From Ideonella alba (lineage in GTDB: Bacteria; Pseudomonadota; Gammaproteobacteria; Burkholderiales; Burkholderiaceae_C), in NCBI RefSeq assembly GCF_018069875.1, contig NZ_JAGQDF010000002.1, positions 372,001-436,000 on the forward strand: a stretch of 64,000 bases of DNA, in the 5' to 3' direction. The translations under genes were made by a program, and so were the position numbers. This document shows, one piece after another, positions 33,104-43,220 of the stretch; position 1 is the stretch's first letter; every line of letters starts with the position of its first letter. The notes under the pieces were generated by a model. The model searched no databases, was not told the DNA's origin, and saw only the letters and a list, made by a program, of their open reading frames with translations.

Positions 33104-34017
33104 CCGGCCTCGCCAGCCCAGTCACGGGCGCGGAGGAAATCGGTGTAGAGCTTTGCCTCCGGCGTGCCCGCCTCGGGCGCCCAGCTGTAGCGCCAGTTCA
33201 CCACCGGCGGCATCGACATCAGGATCGCCTCGGTGCGGCCGCCCGACTGCAGGCCGAACAGCGTCCCGCGGTCGAAGACCAGGTTGAACTCGACATAGCG
33301 GCCGCGGCGGTAGGCCTGGAAGTCGCGTTCGCGCTCGCCATAGGGGGTATCGCGGCGCTTCTCGACAATGGGCACATAGGCGGCCAGGAAGGCATCGCCC
33401 ACCGCCCGCGTCATCGCGAAGCTCTGCTCGAAGCCCAGCTCGTTGAAGTCGTCGTAGAAGATGCCGCCCACGCCGCGCGGCTCGTTGCGGTGCTTCAGGA
33501 AGAAGTACTCGTCACACCAGGCCTTGAAGCGCTCGTGCATGCCGGCCCAGGGCGACAGCGCCTGGCGACAGACGCGGTGGAAATGCACCGCGTCCTCTTC
33601 CACGCCGTAGTAGGGTGTCAGGTCCATGCCGCCGCCGAACCACACCACCGGCTCGCGCCCTTCGGGCATCGCGGCAAAGCAGCGCACGTTCATGTGCACC
33701 GTGGGCACGTGCGGGTTGCGGGGGTGGAAGACCAGCGACACGCCCATGGCCTCGAAGGGCGCGCCGGCCAGCTCGGGGCGGTGCGCGGTGGCCGAGGGCG
33801 GCAGGGTCCTGCCCTTGACGTGGCTGAAGTTGCAGCCGCCGCGCTCGAGCACGCCGCCGTTCTCGATCAGGCGGGTGACGCCGTCGCCGGTCAGCCGGCC
33901 GCCGGGCTCGCGGGTCCAGGCATCGGTCAGGAAGGACTGGCCGTCAAAGGCCTCGGCACCGGCGACGATGCGCCGCTGCAGGTCCAGGAAGTAGCTGCGC
34001 AAGGCCTGGGTGTCCAT
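33100..34017 (-). CDS. hemF: oxygen-dependent coproporphyrinogen III oxidase
   Basis: A 305-residue aerobic HemF enzyme that converts coproporphyrinogen III to protoporphyrinogen IX in haem synthesis. Signatures include [16 protein letters not shown]-type [20 protein letters not shown] and [11 protein letters not shown]. The final [25 protein letters not shown] motif is intact. The ATG at 34017 gives the standard start [14 protein letters not shown]. It precedes nadD with a 4-base overlap, and the acyltransferase gene ends 20 bp upstream. Confidence 0.96.
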   Translation of the reverse strand: MDTQALRSYFLDLQRRIVAGAEAFDGQSFLTDAWTREPGGRLTGDGVTRLIENGGVLERGGCNFSHVKGRTLPPSATAHRPELAGAPFEAMGVSLVFHPRNPHVPTVHMNVRCFAAMPEGREPVVWFGGGMDLTPYYGVEEDAVHFHRVCRQALSPWAGMHERFKAWCDEYFFLKHRNEPRGVGGIFYDDFNELGFEQSFAMTRAVGDAFLAAYVPIVEKRRDTPYGERERDFQAYRRGRYVEFNLVFDRGTLFGLQSGGRTEAILMSMPPVVNWRYSWAPEAGTPEAKLYTDFLRARDWAGEAG

Positions 34018-34037
34018 GGTCGTGTCTCCGTTGAATC

Positions 34038-34658
34038 TCACTTGAGCCGCACCGGGCTGGCCAGCTCGGGCCGGGCGCCGTGGGCATGTTCACGGTAATA
34101 CTCGGCGAGCACCGCCATGTCGGCATGGCGGTCGCCGCTGAGCATCACGAAACGGTCAAAGCCGACACGCTTGCGCCGGTAGTCGAAGAGGATCAGGCCG
34201 ATCGGCACGCCCGCCTCGAAAGCCACCGGGTAGAAGCCGCTCTTCCAGTGATCCACCAGGCTGCGCGTGCCCTCCGGAGCCAGTGCCAGCCAGAGGAACT
34301 CGTCGGCCTCGCGGGCGGCCTGGAAACGTTCGGTCATCGCTGAGGCAATGCCCCGTGCTCCACTGCGATCGACCGGAATGCCGCCAATCCAGCGGAACCA
34401 GCGTCCCAGCAGGGGGATGCGAAACAGGCTGTCCTTGCCCCAGAACTTCGCCGGGATACCGATCGCCCACTTCGCCAGCACGCCAATGACGAAATCCCAG
34501 TTGGAGGTGTGCGGGTAGGCAATCAGCACACCCTGGCGCGCCGGCAGGCCCTCCCAGACCAGCGTCCAACCCATCGCCTTGAGCACCCACAGCGCCAGGC
34601 GCGAGCCCCGCAACTGTACCGACCGCTCAGTGAGCCAAACCAGACTGCTCATGCGCAT
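34038..34658 (-). CDS. 1-acyl-glycerol-3-phosphate acyltransferase-like protein
   Basis: A 206-residue PlsC-type acyltransferase. Catalytic HX4D is HTSNWD (H50, D55), and the phosphate-binding motif is PEGTRS (about 128-133), with GIPVDRSG between them as in LPLAT enzymes. A hydrophobic amino stretch suggests peripheral membrane association. Starts at 34658 and 34652 are both possible. The acyl acceptor is not clear: the short form resembles LPLAT-like proteins of unknown acceptor more than housekeeping PlsC. It lies between purD and hemF. Confidence 0.83.
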   Translation of the reverse strand: MRMSSLVWLTERSVQLRGSRLALWVLKAMGWTLVWEGLPARQGVLIAYPHTSNWDFVIGVLAKWAIGIPAKFWGKDSLFRIPLLGRWFRWIGGIPVDRSGARGIASAMTERFQAAREADEFLWLALAPEGTRSLVDHWKSGFYPVAFEAGVPIGLILFDYRRKRVGFDRFVMLSGDRHADMAVLAEYYREHAHGARPELASPVRLK

Positions 34659-34687
34659 CCTTCACCAGGGCTCCCATCAAGCTGCAT

Positions 34688-34787
34688 GCGCGGATCCGGC
34701 TCCGCCGGTCCGCGGTATGAGCCCCAGGAAACATGAAGGGTTTCTTCCGAAACCCTGGGGCAGCGACTGGCAAGGAGCGTGGGGGTC
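34688..34787. repeat. dispersed intergenic palindromic repeat, copy 1 (after purD)
   Basis: On the plus strand it runs GCGCGGATCCGG ... CCGCCGGTCCGC ... CAGCGACTGG ... GCGTGGGGGTC and ends within the purD stop codon. The same blocks in the same order follow yebC at 36115-36188. An inserted hairpin (AGGGTTTC-TTCC-GAAACCCT, 34737-34756) distinguishes this copy. It may act as a terminator or RNA-stability element after purD. Confidence 0.7.
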
Positions 34788-36075
34788 AACGTTTGATCGC
34801 GCGGTGTCCAATGTCGGTGCGCCACTGGGCGCCATCGAAGCTGATCGGCGCCAGCGCCTCGTAGGCGCGCTGCTGCGCGGCCTTGGTCGAGTCGCCCAGC
34901 GCGGTCACGCACAGCACGCGGCCGCCGGTGGTGCGTACCTGGCCATCGACCCACTCGGTGCCGGCGTGGAAGACCACCGCGTCATCGGTGCCGGCGGCGT
35001 CGGCCGGCAGACCGGTGATCACGTCGCCCTTGCGCGGCGTGCCGGGGTAGTTGTGTGCGGCCATCACCACGCCCAGGGCCACCCGGCGGTCCCAGTCCAG
35101 CTCGACCTGGTCCAGACGGCCGTCGGTGGCGGCCAGCAGCACGTCGACCAGGTCGGACTTCAGCCGCATCATGATCGGCTGGGTCTCGGGGTCGCCCATG
35201 CGGGTGTTGAACTCCAGCGTCTTGGGCCGGCCCTCGGCGTCGATCATCAGGCCGGCATAGAGGAAGCCGGTGAACGGGATGCCATCCCTGGCCATGCCGT
35301 TGATCGTGGGCAGGATGATTTCCTGCATCGCCCGGGCGTGCACATTGGGCGTGACCACCGGCGCAGGCGAGTAGGCGCCCATGCCGCCGGTGTTGGGACC
35401 GGTGTCACCGTCGCCGATGCGCTTGTGGTCCTGGCTGGTGGCCAGCGGCAGCACGTTCTTGCCGTCGCACAGGACGATGAAGCTGGCCTCCTCGCCCTGC
35501 AGGAACTCCTCGATCACCACGCGCGCGCCACCGGCGTTGTGGACCACGCCCAGCGTGTTGTCCTCCAGCATGAAGCGCACGGCCTCGTGGGCCTCGTCCA
35601 GCGTCATGGCCACCACCACGCCCTTGCCGGCGGCCAGGCCGTCGGCCTTGACCACGATGGGCGCGCCGATGCGGTCGATGTAGGCATGGGCCTCGGCCGG
35701 GTCGGTGAAGCTGCCGTAGGCGGCGGTGGGAATGCCGTGGCGCTGCATGAAGGCCTTGGCAAAGGCCTTGGAGCTCTCCAGCTGCGCCGCCGCCTTGGTG
35801 GGGCCGAAGATGCGCAGGCCACGGGCACGAAAGACGTCCACCACACCCTGCGACAAGGGCGCCTCGGGGCCGACCACGGTCAGCCCCACCTTCTGGGCCT
35901 CTGCGAAATCGGCCAGCGCCACTGGATCGGCGAGGGCGATGTTGGTGAGGCGCTTGTCCAGCGCGGTGCCGCCATTGCCAGGCGCCACGAAGACGCGCTG
36001 CACCTTCTCGCTCTGCGCCAGCTTCCAGGCCAGCGCGTGCTCTCGCCCGCCGCCGCCAATGACCAATACGTTCAT
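34786..36075 (-). CDS. purD: phosphoribosylamine-glycine ligase
   Basis: A 429-residue GAR synthetase (phosphoribosylamine + glycine + ATP). It has the start MNVLVIGGGGREHALAWKLAQS, an ATP-grasp core with VVKADGLAAGKGVVVA (about 141), EEFLQGEEASF, and the loop DHKRIGDGDTGPNTGGMGAYSPAP. Length is as in E. coli PurD. It is downstream of yebC, with the repeat element between them. Confidence 0.96.
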   Translation of the reverse strand: MNVLVIGGGGREHALAWKLAQSEKVQRVFVAPGNGGTALDKRLTNIALADPVALADFAEAQKVGLTVVGPEAPLSQGVVDVFRARGLRIFGPTKAAAQLESSKAFAKAFMQRHGIPTAAYGSFTDPAEAHAYIDRIGAPIVVKADGLAAGKGVVVAMTLDEAHEAVRFMLEDNTLGVVHNAGGARVVIEEFLQGEEASFIVLCDGKNVLPLATSQDHKRIGDGDTGPNTGGMGAYSPAPVVTPNVHARAMQEIILPTINGMARDGIPFTGFLYAGLMIDAEGRPKTLEFNTRMGDPETQPIMMRLKSDLVDVLLAATDGRLDQVELDWDRRVALGVVMAAHNYPGTPRKGDVITGLPADAAGTDDAVVFHAGTEWVDGQVRTTGGRVLCVTALGDSTKAAQQRAYEALAPISFDGAQWRTDIGHRAIKR

Positions 36076-36114
36076 TCCTTACTCCTGGCCGCGATGCGAC
36101 CCGTTCAGCCGCAG

Positions 36115-36188
36115 GCGCGGATCCGGCGCCGCCGGTCCGCCGCATGAACCCCCACGGGGGGCAGCGACCGGCAGGGCGCGTGGGGGTC
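36115..36188. repeat. dispersed intergenic palindromic repeat, copy 2 (after yebC)
   Basis: Contains GCGCGGATCCGGCGCCGCCG, then GGTCCGCCGC, a C/G dyad (ACCCCCACG / CGTGGGGGT as read from yebC) and CAGCGACCGG. It matches copy 1 block by block and ends at the yebC stop. Similar CCCCCACG...CTGCCCC elements recur between genes in many Comamonadaceae-like genomes (recalled, not searched). Confidence 0.7.
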
Positions 36189-36908
36189 TCACATCTCAGC
36201 GTTGTGGAAGACGTCCTGCACGTCGTCCAGGTCCTCGATCACGTCGAGCAGCTTCTGCATCCGCTCGGCGTCGTCGCCGCTCAGCGCGATGGTGTTCTCG
36301 GCACGCATCGTCACTTCGGCGATCTCGGGCTTCAGGCCGGCGGCCTCCAGCGCGTTCTTCACCGACTCGAAGTCGGCCGGCGCGGTCAGCACCTCGATCG
36401 CGCCGTCGTCGTCGGTGATCACGTCCTCGGCACCGGCGTCCAGCGCCACCTCCATCACCTTGTCCTCGGACGTGCCGGGGGCGAAGACCAGCTGGCCGCA
36501 GTGCTTGAACTGGAAGGACACCGAGCCTTCGGTGCCCAGGTTGCCGCCGTGCTTGCTGAAGGCGTGGCGCACCTCGGCCACGGTGCGCACCCGGTTGTCG
36601 GTCATGCAGTCGACGATGATGGCCGCGCCGCCGATGCCGTAGCCCTCGTAGCGGATCTCCTCGTAGTTGACGCCCTCGAGGTTGCCGGTGGCCTTGTCGA
36701 TGTTGCGCTTGACCGTGTCGGCCGGCAGGTTCACCGCCTTGGCCTTGTCGATCGCCAGGCGCAGCCGCGGGTTGGCCGACGGATCGCCGCCGCCGGTGCG
36801 GGCGGCCACCATGATTTCACGGATGACCCGGGTCCAGGCCTTGCCCCGCTTCTCGTCCTGGCGACCCTTGCGGTGTTGGATGTTGGCCCACTTGGAATGC
36901 CCAGCCAT
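36189..36908 (-). CDS. yebC: YebC/PmpR-family regulatory protein
   Basis: A 239-residue protein with the family opening [42 protein letters not shown] and the acidic last third ([17 protein letters not shown]). YebC proteins were named as transcriptional regulators; more recent work on the family links members to translation of difficult motifs. Length is standard. It is the first gene of the minus-strand cluster that runs to rng. The divergent S33 hydrolase starts 104 bp away. Confidence 0.94.
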   Translation of the reverse strand: MAGHSKWANIQHRKGRQDEKRGKAWTRVIREIMVAARTGGGDPSANPRLRLAIDKAKAVNLPADTVKRNIDKATGNLEGVNYEEIRYEGYGIGGAAIIVDCMTDNRVRTVAEVRHAFSKHGGNLGTEGSVSFQFKHCGQLVFAPGTSEDKVMEVALDAGAEDVITDDDGAIEVLTAPADFESVKNALEAAGLKPEIAEVTMRAENTIALSGDDAERMQKLLDVIEDLDDVQDVFHNAEM

Positions 36909-37012
36909 GCCTGAATGCTCCCGGCCCGAAGGCCTGTATGCTGTGTCGGTTGTTGTGGATATCGAATCCGCGATTTTATGTCGCCGGCCCGCGCCGGCCG
37001 GAGAGACGCGCG

Positions 37013-38992
37013 ATGGGGGTCCCGAAGCACCTGCGCTGGCTGCTTGGTCTGTCGATCGCCGCGGCGGCCATGGGCGGTGCCGTCGCCGCGCCGGACGAGC
37101 GCGCGGATGCGTTGCGGCTCGGCCAGCTGACGCTGCACCGCTGCCCCAACGCCGACGACTACTGCGGTGCGCTGCGTCGCCCGCTGGACCCCGAGGGCCG
37201 CGTCCCCGGCGAGATCGACATCCGCTTCCACTACCTGCGCCGTGAACGCGCCGACCGACCGGCGGCGGGCTGGCTGGTGGCCATCGAGGGCGGCCCGGGC
37301 TACCCCTCCAGCGGCACCCGCTACACCTACCGGCGCATGTTCGGCCCCTTGCTGCGCGAGCGCGACCTGCTGACCGTGGATGCCCGCGGCACGGGCGACA
37401 GCGCCGCGATCCATTGCCCACCGCTGCAACAGGCGCCCGAGATGACGGCGCGCGATGTCGCACGCTGCGGCCGACAGCTCGGCGCGAGCGCGCCGCTGTA
37501 TTCCACCGTGCAGGCCGCCGACGACCTGGCGGCGGTGCTGGCGGCGCTGGAGGCCCCGCCGGTGGACCTGTACGGCGACTCCTACGGCACCTGGTCGGCC
37601 CAGGTCTTCGCCTACCGCCACCCCGGCTGGCTGCGCTCACTGGTGCTCGACAGCGCCTACCCGGTGCCGATGACCGGAGGCGAAACCCCCTGGTACCCGT
37701 TCTTCGCGCCCACCGTGCGCCAGGCCTTCGACAAGGTCTGCCAGCGCTCGGCCCCCTGCGCCAGCCTGCCCGGCACCGCCCTGGAGCGGCTGCAGCCGGT
37801 GATTGACGCACTGCGCGCCGAACCCTTCGACGCCCGGGCCCAGGATGCCTCGGGCCGCTGGTGGCGCTTCAGGGCCGATGCCTCGCTGCTGGCCACGGTG
37901 ATGTTCGTCGGCGCGCCGGCCTACGCGGTGGCGCGGGAGCTGGACGCCGCCGGCCGCGCCTTCCTGCAGGGCGACCGGCTGCCGCTGCTGCGCCTGATGG
38001 CCGAGACCCTGGCCTACAAGGACCCGCGTGATGCCCGGCGCGACCCGCGCTACTACAGCGTCGGCCTGTACGCCGCGGTCACCTGCCAGGACTACGCCCA
38101 GGTCTACGACATGCGGCTGCCACCCGCGCAGCGCCGCCGCCAGCGCGACGCGGCGGTGGCCGAACAGCAAAGCCTGCACCCCGACCTGTACGCCCCCTTC
38201 ACGATCGACGAGTTCCGCGGCATGCCGCTTGACTACAGCCTGATCGACGCCTGCGTCGACTGGCCGGCGCCCGATCCCGCCCATCCCCCCGGGCCGCCCG
38301 TGCCGCCGCAGCCGGACATGCCGGCCATCCCGGTGCTGGTGCTCAGCGGCGAGCTGGACGCCATCACCACCCCACCCGAGGGGGCGATCGCCGCCAGCCT
38401 GTTCCCGGCCGGCCGCCAGGTGGTGGTGGCCAACAGCTTCCACCTGGTGGCCTCGCCCCCGCAGCGCGACGACTGTGGCCGGCAGCTGCTGCACCGCTTC
38501 CTTCTGACCGGCTCGCCGGGCGACACCGGCTGCGCCGAGCGCGTGGCACCGATCCGCACGCCACCGGCCTTCGCCCGCCGGCTGGCCGACGTCGCGCCCG
38601 CCCAGCCGCTGCCCGGCCACGCGGGCCGCCTGCAGGACCTGCAGCTGGCCGCGGCGGTGGCCCACACGCTGGCAGATGCCGCAGCCCGGGTGGAAAGCGC
38701 CGGGCCGCACAGCGTCGGGCTGCGCGGCGGCACGATCGCGATCGATCACCAGGGCCAGGGCTACCGCCTGCGGCTGCGCGGGGTGCGCTGGACCGAGGAC
38801 GTCGCGGTCGACGGCGTGCTTGACTGGCCGCAGGCCGCCGGTCTGGCCACCGCCCAGGTGCAGGTCCAGGGTCCAGGCGCTGTGCGCGGACACCTGCGCG
38901 TGAGCTGGCCCGAGCAGCAGCCCGGGGCGCTGGCGCGGGTGCAGGGCGAGTTGGACGGACGCCACGTGGATGCGCAGCTGACCGCACCCTGA
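37013..38992 (+). CDS. exported alpha/beta hydrolase (S33/TAP-like family) with extra C-terminal domain
   Basis: A 659-residue secreted hydrolase. Signal peptide ([17 protein letters not shown], cleavage near 26). [10 protein letters not shown] (about 91) is the oxyanion region, GDSYGT holds nucleophile S190, D449 is in SGELDAIT and H477 in NSFHLVA, a full Ser-Asp-His triad with the TAP-like carboxyl helper region. Family members are periplasmic prolyl/tripeptidyl aminopeptidases or esterases. Beyond the triad, residues about 530-659 form an additional beta-rich segment not expected in S33 proteins of 500 residues. Several cysteines suggest disulfides. The ATG at 37013 was chosen for the signal peptide. 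Confidence 0.83.
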   Translation: MGVPKHLRWLLGLSIAAAAMGGAVAAPDERADALRLGQLTLHRCPNADDYCGALRRPLDPEGRVPGEIDIRFHYLRRERADRPAAGWLVAIEGGPGYPSSGTRYTYRRMFGPLLRERDLLTVDARGTGDSAAIHCPPLQQAPEMTARDVARCGRQLGASAPLYSTVQAADDLAAVLAALEAPPVDLYGDSYGTWSAQVFAYRHPGWLRSLVLDSAYPVPMTGGETPWYPFFAPTVRQAFDKVCQRSAPCASLPGTALERLQPVIDALRAEPFDARAQDASGRWWRFRADASLLATVMFVGAPAYAVARELDAAGRAFLQGDRLPLLRLMAETLAYKDPRDARRDPRYYSVGLYAAVTCQDYAQVYDMRLPPAQRRRQRDAAVAEQQSLHPDLYAPFTIDEFRGMPLDYSLIDACVDWPAPDPAHPPGPPVPPQPDMPAIPVLVLSGELDAITTPPEGAIAASLFPAGRQVVVANSFHLVASPPQRDDCGRQLLHRFLLTGSPGDTGCAERVAPIRTPPAFARRLADVAPAQPLPGHAGRLQDLQLAAAVAHTLADAAARVESAGPHSVGLRGGTIAIDHQGQGYRLRLRGVRWTEDVAVDGVLDWPQAAGLATAQVQVQGPGAVRGHLRVSWPEQQPGALARVQGELDGRHVDAQLTAP

Positions 38993-39072
38993 ACCCTGTA
39001 CGGGGAGCGGACTTCGCGCAGCGCGGTCGAGCCGCTAGACTGGGGCGGTCGCTCCTACCCACGCTATTCACC

Positions 39073-40629
39073 ATGGCCGAACCCATCCTGGTCGCCCGGC
39101 ACGGCGCCACCGAATGCTTCCTGCTGCCCGCCCTGGCCAACCGCCACGGCCTGATCACCGGCGCCACCGGCACCGGCAAGACGATCACGCTGCAGAACCT
39201 GGCCGAGAACTTCTCGAAGATCGGCGTGCCGGTCTTCATGGCCGACGTCAAGGGCGACCTGACCGGCATCACCCAGGCCGGCAGCGTGTCCGACAAGCTG
39301 GCGGCGGTTCTGAAGGAACGCGGACTGGATGCGCCCACGCCGCTGGCCTGCCCGGCCACGCTGTGGGACGTCTTCGGCGAGCTGGGCCACCCGGTGCGCG
39401 CCACCGTCTCCGACCTGGGCCCGCTGCTGCTGGGCCGGATGCTGGCGCTCAACGAGACGCAGTCGGGCGTGCTGAACCTGGTCTTCAAGATCGCCGACGA
39501 CAACGGCATGGCCCTGCTGGACCTGAAGGACCTGCGGGCGATGCTGCAGTACGTGGGCGACAACGCCAGCCAGTTCCAGACCGAGTACGGCAACGTCAGC
39601 CCGGCCAGCATTGGCGCCATCCAGCGCGGCCTGCTGCAGGTCGAGGAACAGGGCGGCGACCAGTTCTTTGGCGAGCCGATGCTGGACATCGCCGACTTCA
39701 TGCAGACCGTCGATGGCCAGGGCGTGGTCAACATCCTGTCGGCCGACAAGCTGATGAACGCGCCGCGGCTGTACGCCACCTTCCTGCTGTGGATGCTGTC
39801 CGAGCTGTTCGAGAACCTGCCCGAGGTGGGCGACCTCGAGAAACCCAAGCTGGTGTTCTTCTTCGACGAGGCCCACCTGCTGTTCAAGGACGCGCCGGCG
39901 GCGCTGGTCGAGCGCATCGAGCTGGTGGTGCGCCTGGTGCGCTCCAAGGGGGTGGGCGTGTATTTCGTCACCCAGAACCCGCTGGACATTCCCGACACCG
40001 TGCTGGGCCAGTTGGGCAACCGGGTGCAGCACGCGCTGCGCGCCTTCACGCCACGCGACCAGAAGGCCGTCAAGAGCGCCGCCGAGACCATGCGCGCCAA
40101 CCCCGGCCTGGACATCGCCACCGCGATCACCGAGCTGGGTGTGGGCGAGGCGCTGGTCAGCTTCCTCGATGCCAAGGGCCGCCCCAGCGTGACCGAGCGC
40201 GTCTATGTGCTGCCGCCGGGCAGCCAGATCGGCCCGATCAGCGCCGAGCAGCGCGCCCGGCTGCGCCAGACCTCGCTGGTGGCCGGCGTCTACGAGAAGC
40301 AGGTCGACCGCGAATCGGCCTATGAGAAGCTCAAGGGCCGCGCCGCCGCCACCGCCGGCAACGCCGAGTCGATGGCCGCCGAGGCCACCCGCGCCGCCAA
40401 GGGCGGCATGGCCGACGCCGCCCAGGGCGCCGCGCAGGAAGCTGGCGGCGGCCTGCTGGGCGGGCTGTCCGACCTGCTGTTCGGCGCCACCGGCCCGCGC
40501 GGCGGCCGCCACGACGGCCTGGCCCAGATGGCCGCCAAGTCCGCGGTGCGCACCGTGGGGTCTGCGGTGGGCCGCGAGATCGTCCGCGGCGTGCTGGGCG
40601 GCCTGCTGGGCGGCTCCCGCCGCCGCTGA
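39073..40629 (+). CDS. HerA-like ATPase, DUF853 family (YjgR-like)
   Basis: A 518-residue P-loop ATPase. Walker A GATGTGKT lies at 30-37, Walker [12 protein letters not shown] at 260-270 (D265, E266), and a sensor motif [12 protein letters not shown] near 300. These match the DUF853/YjgR branch of HerA-FtsK ATPases, whose role is unknown; HerA proteins are DNA pumps in repair or defence, but no NurA, SIR2 or nuclease partner is nearby. The last 70 residues are Ala/Gly-rich ([27 protein letters not shown]), a membrane-seeking or low-complexity tail typical of this branch. Confidence 0.87.
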   Translation: MAEPILVARHGATECFLLPALANRHGLITGATGTGKTITLQNLAENFSKIGVPVFMADVKGDLTGITQAGSVSDKLAAVLKERGLDAPTPLACPATLWDVFGELGHPVRATVSDLGPLLLGRMLALNETQSGVLNLVFKIADDNGMALLDLKDLRAMLQYVGDNASQFQTEYGNVSPASIGAIQRGLLQVEEQGGDQFFGEPMLDIADFMQTVDGQGVVNILSADKLMNAPRLYATFLLWMLSELFENLPEVGDLEKPKLVFFFDEAHLLFKDAPAALVERIELVVRLVRSKGVGVYFVTQNPLDIPDTVLGQLGNRVQHALRAFTPRDQKAVKSAAETMRANPGLDIATAITELGVGEALVSFLDAKGRPSVTERVYVLPPGSQIGPISAEQRARLRQTSLVAGVYEKQVDRESAYEKLKGRAAATAGNAESMAAEATRAAKGGMADAAQGAAQEAGGGLLGGLSDLLFGATGPRGGRHDGLAQMAAKSAVRTVGSAVGREIVRGVLGGLLGGSRRR

Positions 40630-40647
40630 TCGGCCCCCCGGGCGCCG

Positions 40648-40700
40648 CCACTGGCGCTCGCCCGGCCGCACTTCGCGCCGGCGGGTCACCGTTCGTCGCA
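40648..40700 (+). promoter_or_regulatory. putative LytTR-type regulatory element, site 1 (ABC operon)
   Basis: CCACTGGCGC, then TTCGCG 24 bp from the start, then CCGTTCGTCGCA at position 42, ending 64 bp before the ATG at 40765. The same three blocks at identical spacing occur at 45298-45350 before the kinase/regulator operon. Roughly 20-21-bp spaced similar half-sites are what LytTR-domain regulators bind as direct repeats. Confidence 0.55.
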
Positions 40701-40764
40701 GCCGCGTGGCCGCCCTCCGGGGCGATGGGAACACTGCCTCCCATCGACCACCCCGGAGGACGCC

Positions 40765-41304
40765 ATGCCCCACCATCCCCTCACCCGCCGCCAATGGCTG
40801 GCCGCCGCGGCCCTGCTCGCCGCCAGCCTGGGCGCCAGCGCCCAGGCCGCTGACAGCTTCGCCAGCGCCCAGCAGACCTTTGCCCGCGCCCAGCAGGGCG
40901 ACACCGCCGCGGTGGACGCCGCGGCCGCCCAGTTCGCCCGGCTGTCGGCCGCGGCGCCGGCCGACCCGGTGCTGCTGGCCTACGCCGGTGCCAGCGAGGC
41001 GATGCGCGCCACCACCACCTGGATGCCCTGGCGCAAGATGCGCCACGCCGAGGACGGCCTGGCGCGCCTGGACAAGGCGCTGAGCCTGGCCACCGGCGCC
41101 GGCAGCGCGCCAGGCCCCTCGGGCGTGGCCGCGGTGCTGGAGACGCGCTTCGTCGCCGCCAGCACCTTCCTGGCCCTGCCCTCGATGTTCAACCGCCAGG
41201 AGCGCGGTCGGGCCCTGCTGGCCCAGGTGCAGACCGACCCGCTGTTCGCCAGCGCGCCGGCCGGTTTCCGCCAGTCGGTGCAGCAGCGCGCCGGAGCCCA
41301 GTGA
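40765..41304 (+). CDS. hypothetical exported TPR-like protein
   Basis: A 179-residue protein with a signal peptide that starts TRRQWLAAAALLAASLGASAQA (a twin-arginine-like pair before a hydrophobic run). The mature part is all-helical and Ala/Gln-rich, with FASAQQTFARAQQGD and LARLDKALSLATGA resembling tetratricopeptide helices. GGAGG precedes the ATG by 7 bp. It is the first gene of the ABC operon and its stop overlaps the next ATG (TGATG), so it is likely a periplasmic accessory of that exporter. No named family is recognised. Confidence 0.75.
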   Translation: MPHHPLTRRQWLAAAALLAASLGASAQAADSFASAQQTFARAQQGDTAAVDAAAAQFARLSAAAPADPVLLAYAGASEAMRATTTWMPWRKMRHAEDGLARLDKALSLATGAGSAPGPSGVAAVLETRFVAASTFLALPSMFNRQERGRALLAQVQTDPLFASAPAGFRQSVQQRAGAQ

Positions 41305-42002
41305 TGAACCCGCCTGTGCTGAGTGCGCGCGGTCTGCACAAGACCTACCGCCTGGGCGCCCACGTGGTGCCGGCGCTTCAGGGGGTGGATCTGGCGGTGC
41401 TGCCCGGCGAGATGCTGGCGCTGACCGGGCCGTCCGGCAGCGGCAAGAGCACCATCCTGAACCTGGCCGGCCTGATCGACCGCGCCGACCAGGGCGAGAT
41501 CCGCCTGGGCGGCCAGGATGTCAGCCGGCTCGACGAGCGCGCCGCCACGCTGGTGCGCCGCGAACACCTGGGCTTCATCTTCCAGGGCTTCAACCTGGTG
41601 CCGGTGATGACGGTGGCCGACAACGTCGACTACCCGCTGTTCCTGGCCGGCTTGCCCGACGGCGAGCGCCGCCAGCGCGTCGCCGAGGCGCTGGACAGCG
41701 TGGGCCTGGCCGAGCACGCCGCGCACCGGCCCGACGCGCTGTCGGGCGGCCAGCGCCAGCGGGTGGCCATCGCCCGCGCGCTGGTCAAGCGCCCCCGCCT
41801 GGTGATCGCCGACGAACCGACCGCGAGCCTGGATTCCCACACCGCCGACCAGGTGCTGGCGCTGATGCGCGAGCGCTGCCGCGCCGAAGGCGCCGCCTGC
41901 CTGATCGCCACCCACGATGCCCGCGTCGTCCACCGCTGCGACCGCGTGATCGCGCTGCAGGACGGCCGCATCGTCGCCCACGCCCCGGAGGATTTCCAAT
42001 GA
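41304..42002 (+). CDS. ABC transporter ATP-binding protein (LolD/MacB type)
   Basis: A 232-residue ATPase: Walker A GPSGSGKST (about 41-49), Q-loop FIFQGFNLVP, signature LSGGQRQRVAIARAL (about 144) and Walker B LVIADEPTASLD. FQGFNLVP and the short length are typical of the LolD/MacB/FtsE group that works with FtsX-type permeases. The ATG lies in the TGATG overlap with the upstream gene, and the stop overlaps the permease start (ATGA). It powers the next gene's product. Confidence 0.92.
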   Translation: MNPPVLSARGLHKTYRLGAHVVPALQGVDLAVLPGEMLALTGPSGSGKSTILNLAGLIDRADQGEIRLGGQDVSRLDERAATLVRREHLGFIFQGFNLVPVMTVADNVDYPLFLAGLPDGERRQRVAEALDSVGLAEHAAHRPDALSGGQRQRVAIARALVKRPRLVIADEPTASLDSHTADQVLALMRERCRAEGAACLIATHDARVVHRCDRVIALQDGRIVAHAPEDFQ

Positions 42003-43207
42003 AGTGGCTCAGCTACGCCTGGCGCAACACGCTGCGCAACCGCCGCCGCTCGGCGGTGACGGTCACCATTGCGGCGATGGGCACGGCGGCGATCCTGATG
42101 GCCGGCGGCTTCGCGCTGTCCACCTACCAGGCCCTGGCCGAGTCCTCGGCCCGCAGCAGCGGCCACCTGGTCATCGGCCAGCCGGCGCAGTTCGAGCGCG
42201 ACGAGGACATCCCGCTGCAACACGGCCTGGACGACTGGCCGCGCCTGCAGAAGCAGCTGCTGGCCGACCCCGCGGTGCGCCAGGTGCTGCCACGGGTCGA
42301 GTTCAGCGGCCTGGTCAGCAACGGCGAGAAATCGACCGTGATGCTGGCGGTGGGCATCGCGCCCGACGCCGAGTTCGCGATCAAGGGCCCCTTCCTGACG
42401 GTCACTGCCGGCCAGGTGCTCAGCGATGCCGACCGCGCCAGCGTGATGCTGGGCGAGGCCCTGGCCCGCAGCCTGAAGGCCACGCCCGGCAGCTCATTGA
42501 CGCTGCTGGCCAGCACCACCGAGGGCGCGCTGAACGCCATGGACGTGACGGTCAAGGGTGTCTTCTCGACCGGCGTGCCCGACATCGACAAGCGTCTGGT
42601 TTACACCGACGTGTCCACCGCACAGCGCCTGCTGGTCAGCCAGCGCATCTCCAGCGCCGGGGTGTTCCTGGACCGCATGGACGCCACCGCGCCCGCCCAG
42701 GCACGCTGGCAGGCCGCGCTGCCGGGCCTGGCGGTGCGCACCTGGGTCGACCAGGCGCCGTTCTACCGCAGCGTCAAGGACCTCTACAACCGCATCTTCG
42801 GCGCGCTGGGGCTGATCATCGGCGTGATCGTCGTCTTCGTGGTGACCAATGCGATGGCCATGGCCATCGTCGAGCGCACCCGCGAGATCGGCACGCTGCG
42901 CGCGATGGGCACGCTGCCCGGCCAGCTGATCGGCAGCTTCGCGCTGGAAGGCCTGGTGCTGGGCGGTGCGGGCACGGCGCTGGGCGCGCTGATCGCCGGT
43001 GGGGTCAGCCTGCTGCTGGTGCTGGTGCCGGTGCAGATGCCGCCGCCGCCGGGCCGCTCGGTGGGCTACCCGCTGCTGGTCTCGCCCGACCCGCTGCTCT
43101 ATGCGCTGACGATCGGTGCGGTGCTGGCCCTGGCCGTCATCGCCGCCGCCCTGGTCGCCCGCCGCACCGTGCACCTGAGCGTGGTCGACGCGCTCGCCCA
43201 TGTCTGA
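41999..43207 (+). CDS. ABC transporter permease, FtsX/LolE-like
   Basis: A 402-residue inner-membrane protein. One amino-terminal helix (about 18-40), a large periplasmic MacB-PCD domain (about 45-265), then three helices (about 270-390) with the FtsX pattern IVERTREIGTLRAMGT. This four-helix layout is that of LolC/E and MacB-type mechanotransmission exporters, which do not move substrate across the inner membrane but pull it from the outer leaflet or periplasm. It overlaps the ATPase gene by 4 bp and the next gene follows with minimal spacing. Confidence 0.9.
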   Translation: MKWLSYAWRNTLRNRRRSAVTVTIAAMGTAAILMAGGFALSTYQALAESSARSSGHLVIGQPAQFERDEDIPLQHGLDDWPRLQKQLLADPAVRQVLPRVEFSGLVSNGEKSTVMLAVGIAPDAEFAIKGPFLTVTAGQVLSDADRASVMLGEALARSLKATPGSSLTLLASTTEGALNAMDVTVKGVFSTGVPDIDKRLVYTDVSTAQRLLVSQRISSAGVFLDRMDATAPAQARWQAALPGLAVRTWVDQAPFYRSVKDLYNRIFGALGLIIGVIVVFVVTNAMAMAIVERTREIGTLRAMGTLPGQLIGSFALEGLVLGGAGTALGALIAGGVSLLLVLVPVQMPPPPGRSVGYPLLVSPDPLLYALTIGAVLALAVIAAALVARRTVHLSVVDALAHV

Positions 43208-43220
43208 ACCGGAGATGACG

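Noticed and set aside
39073-40629. HerA-like ATPase as part of an anti-phage system
   Set aside because: It belongs to the DUF853/YjgR branch, and no SIR2, NurA, DUF4297 or nuclease partner lies next to it. The neighbours are an exported hydrolase and an envelope exporter.
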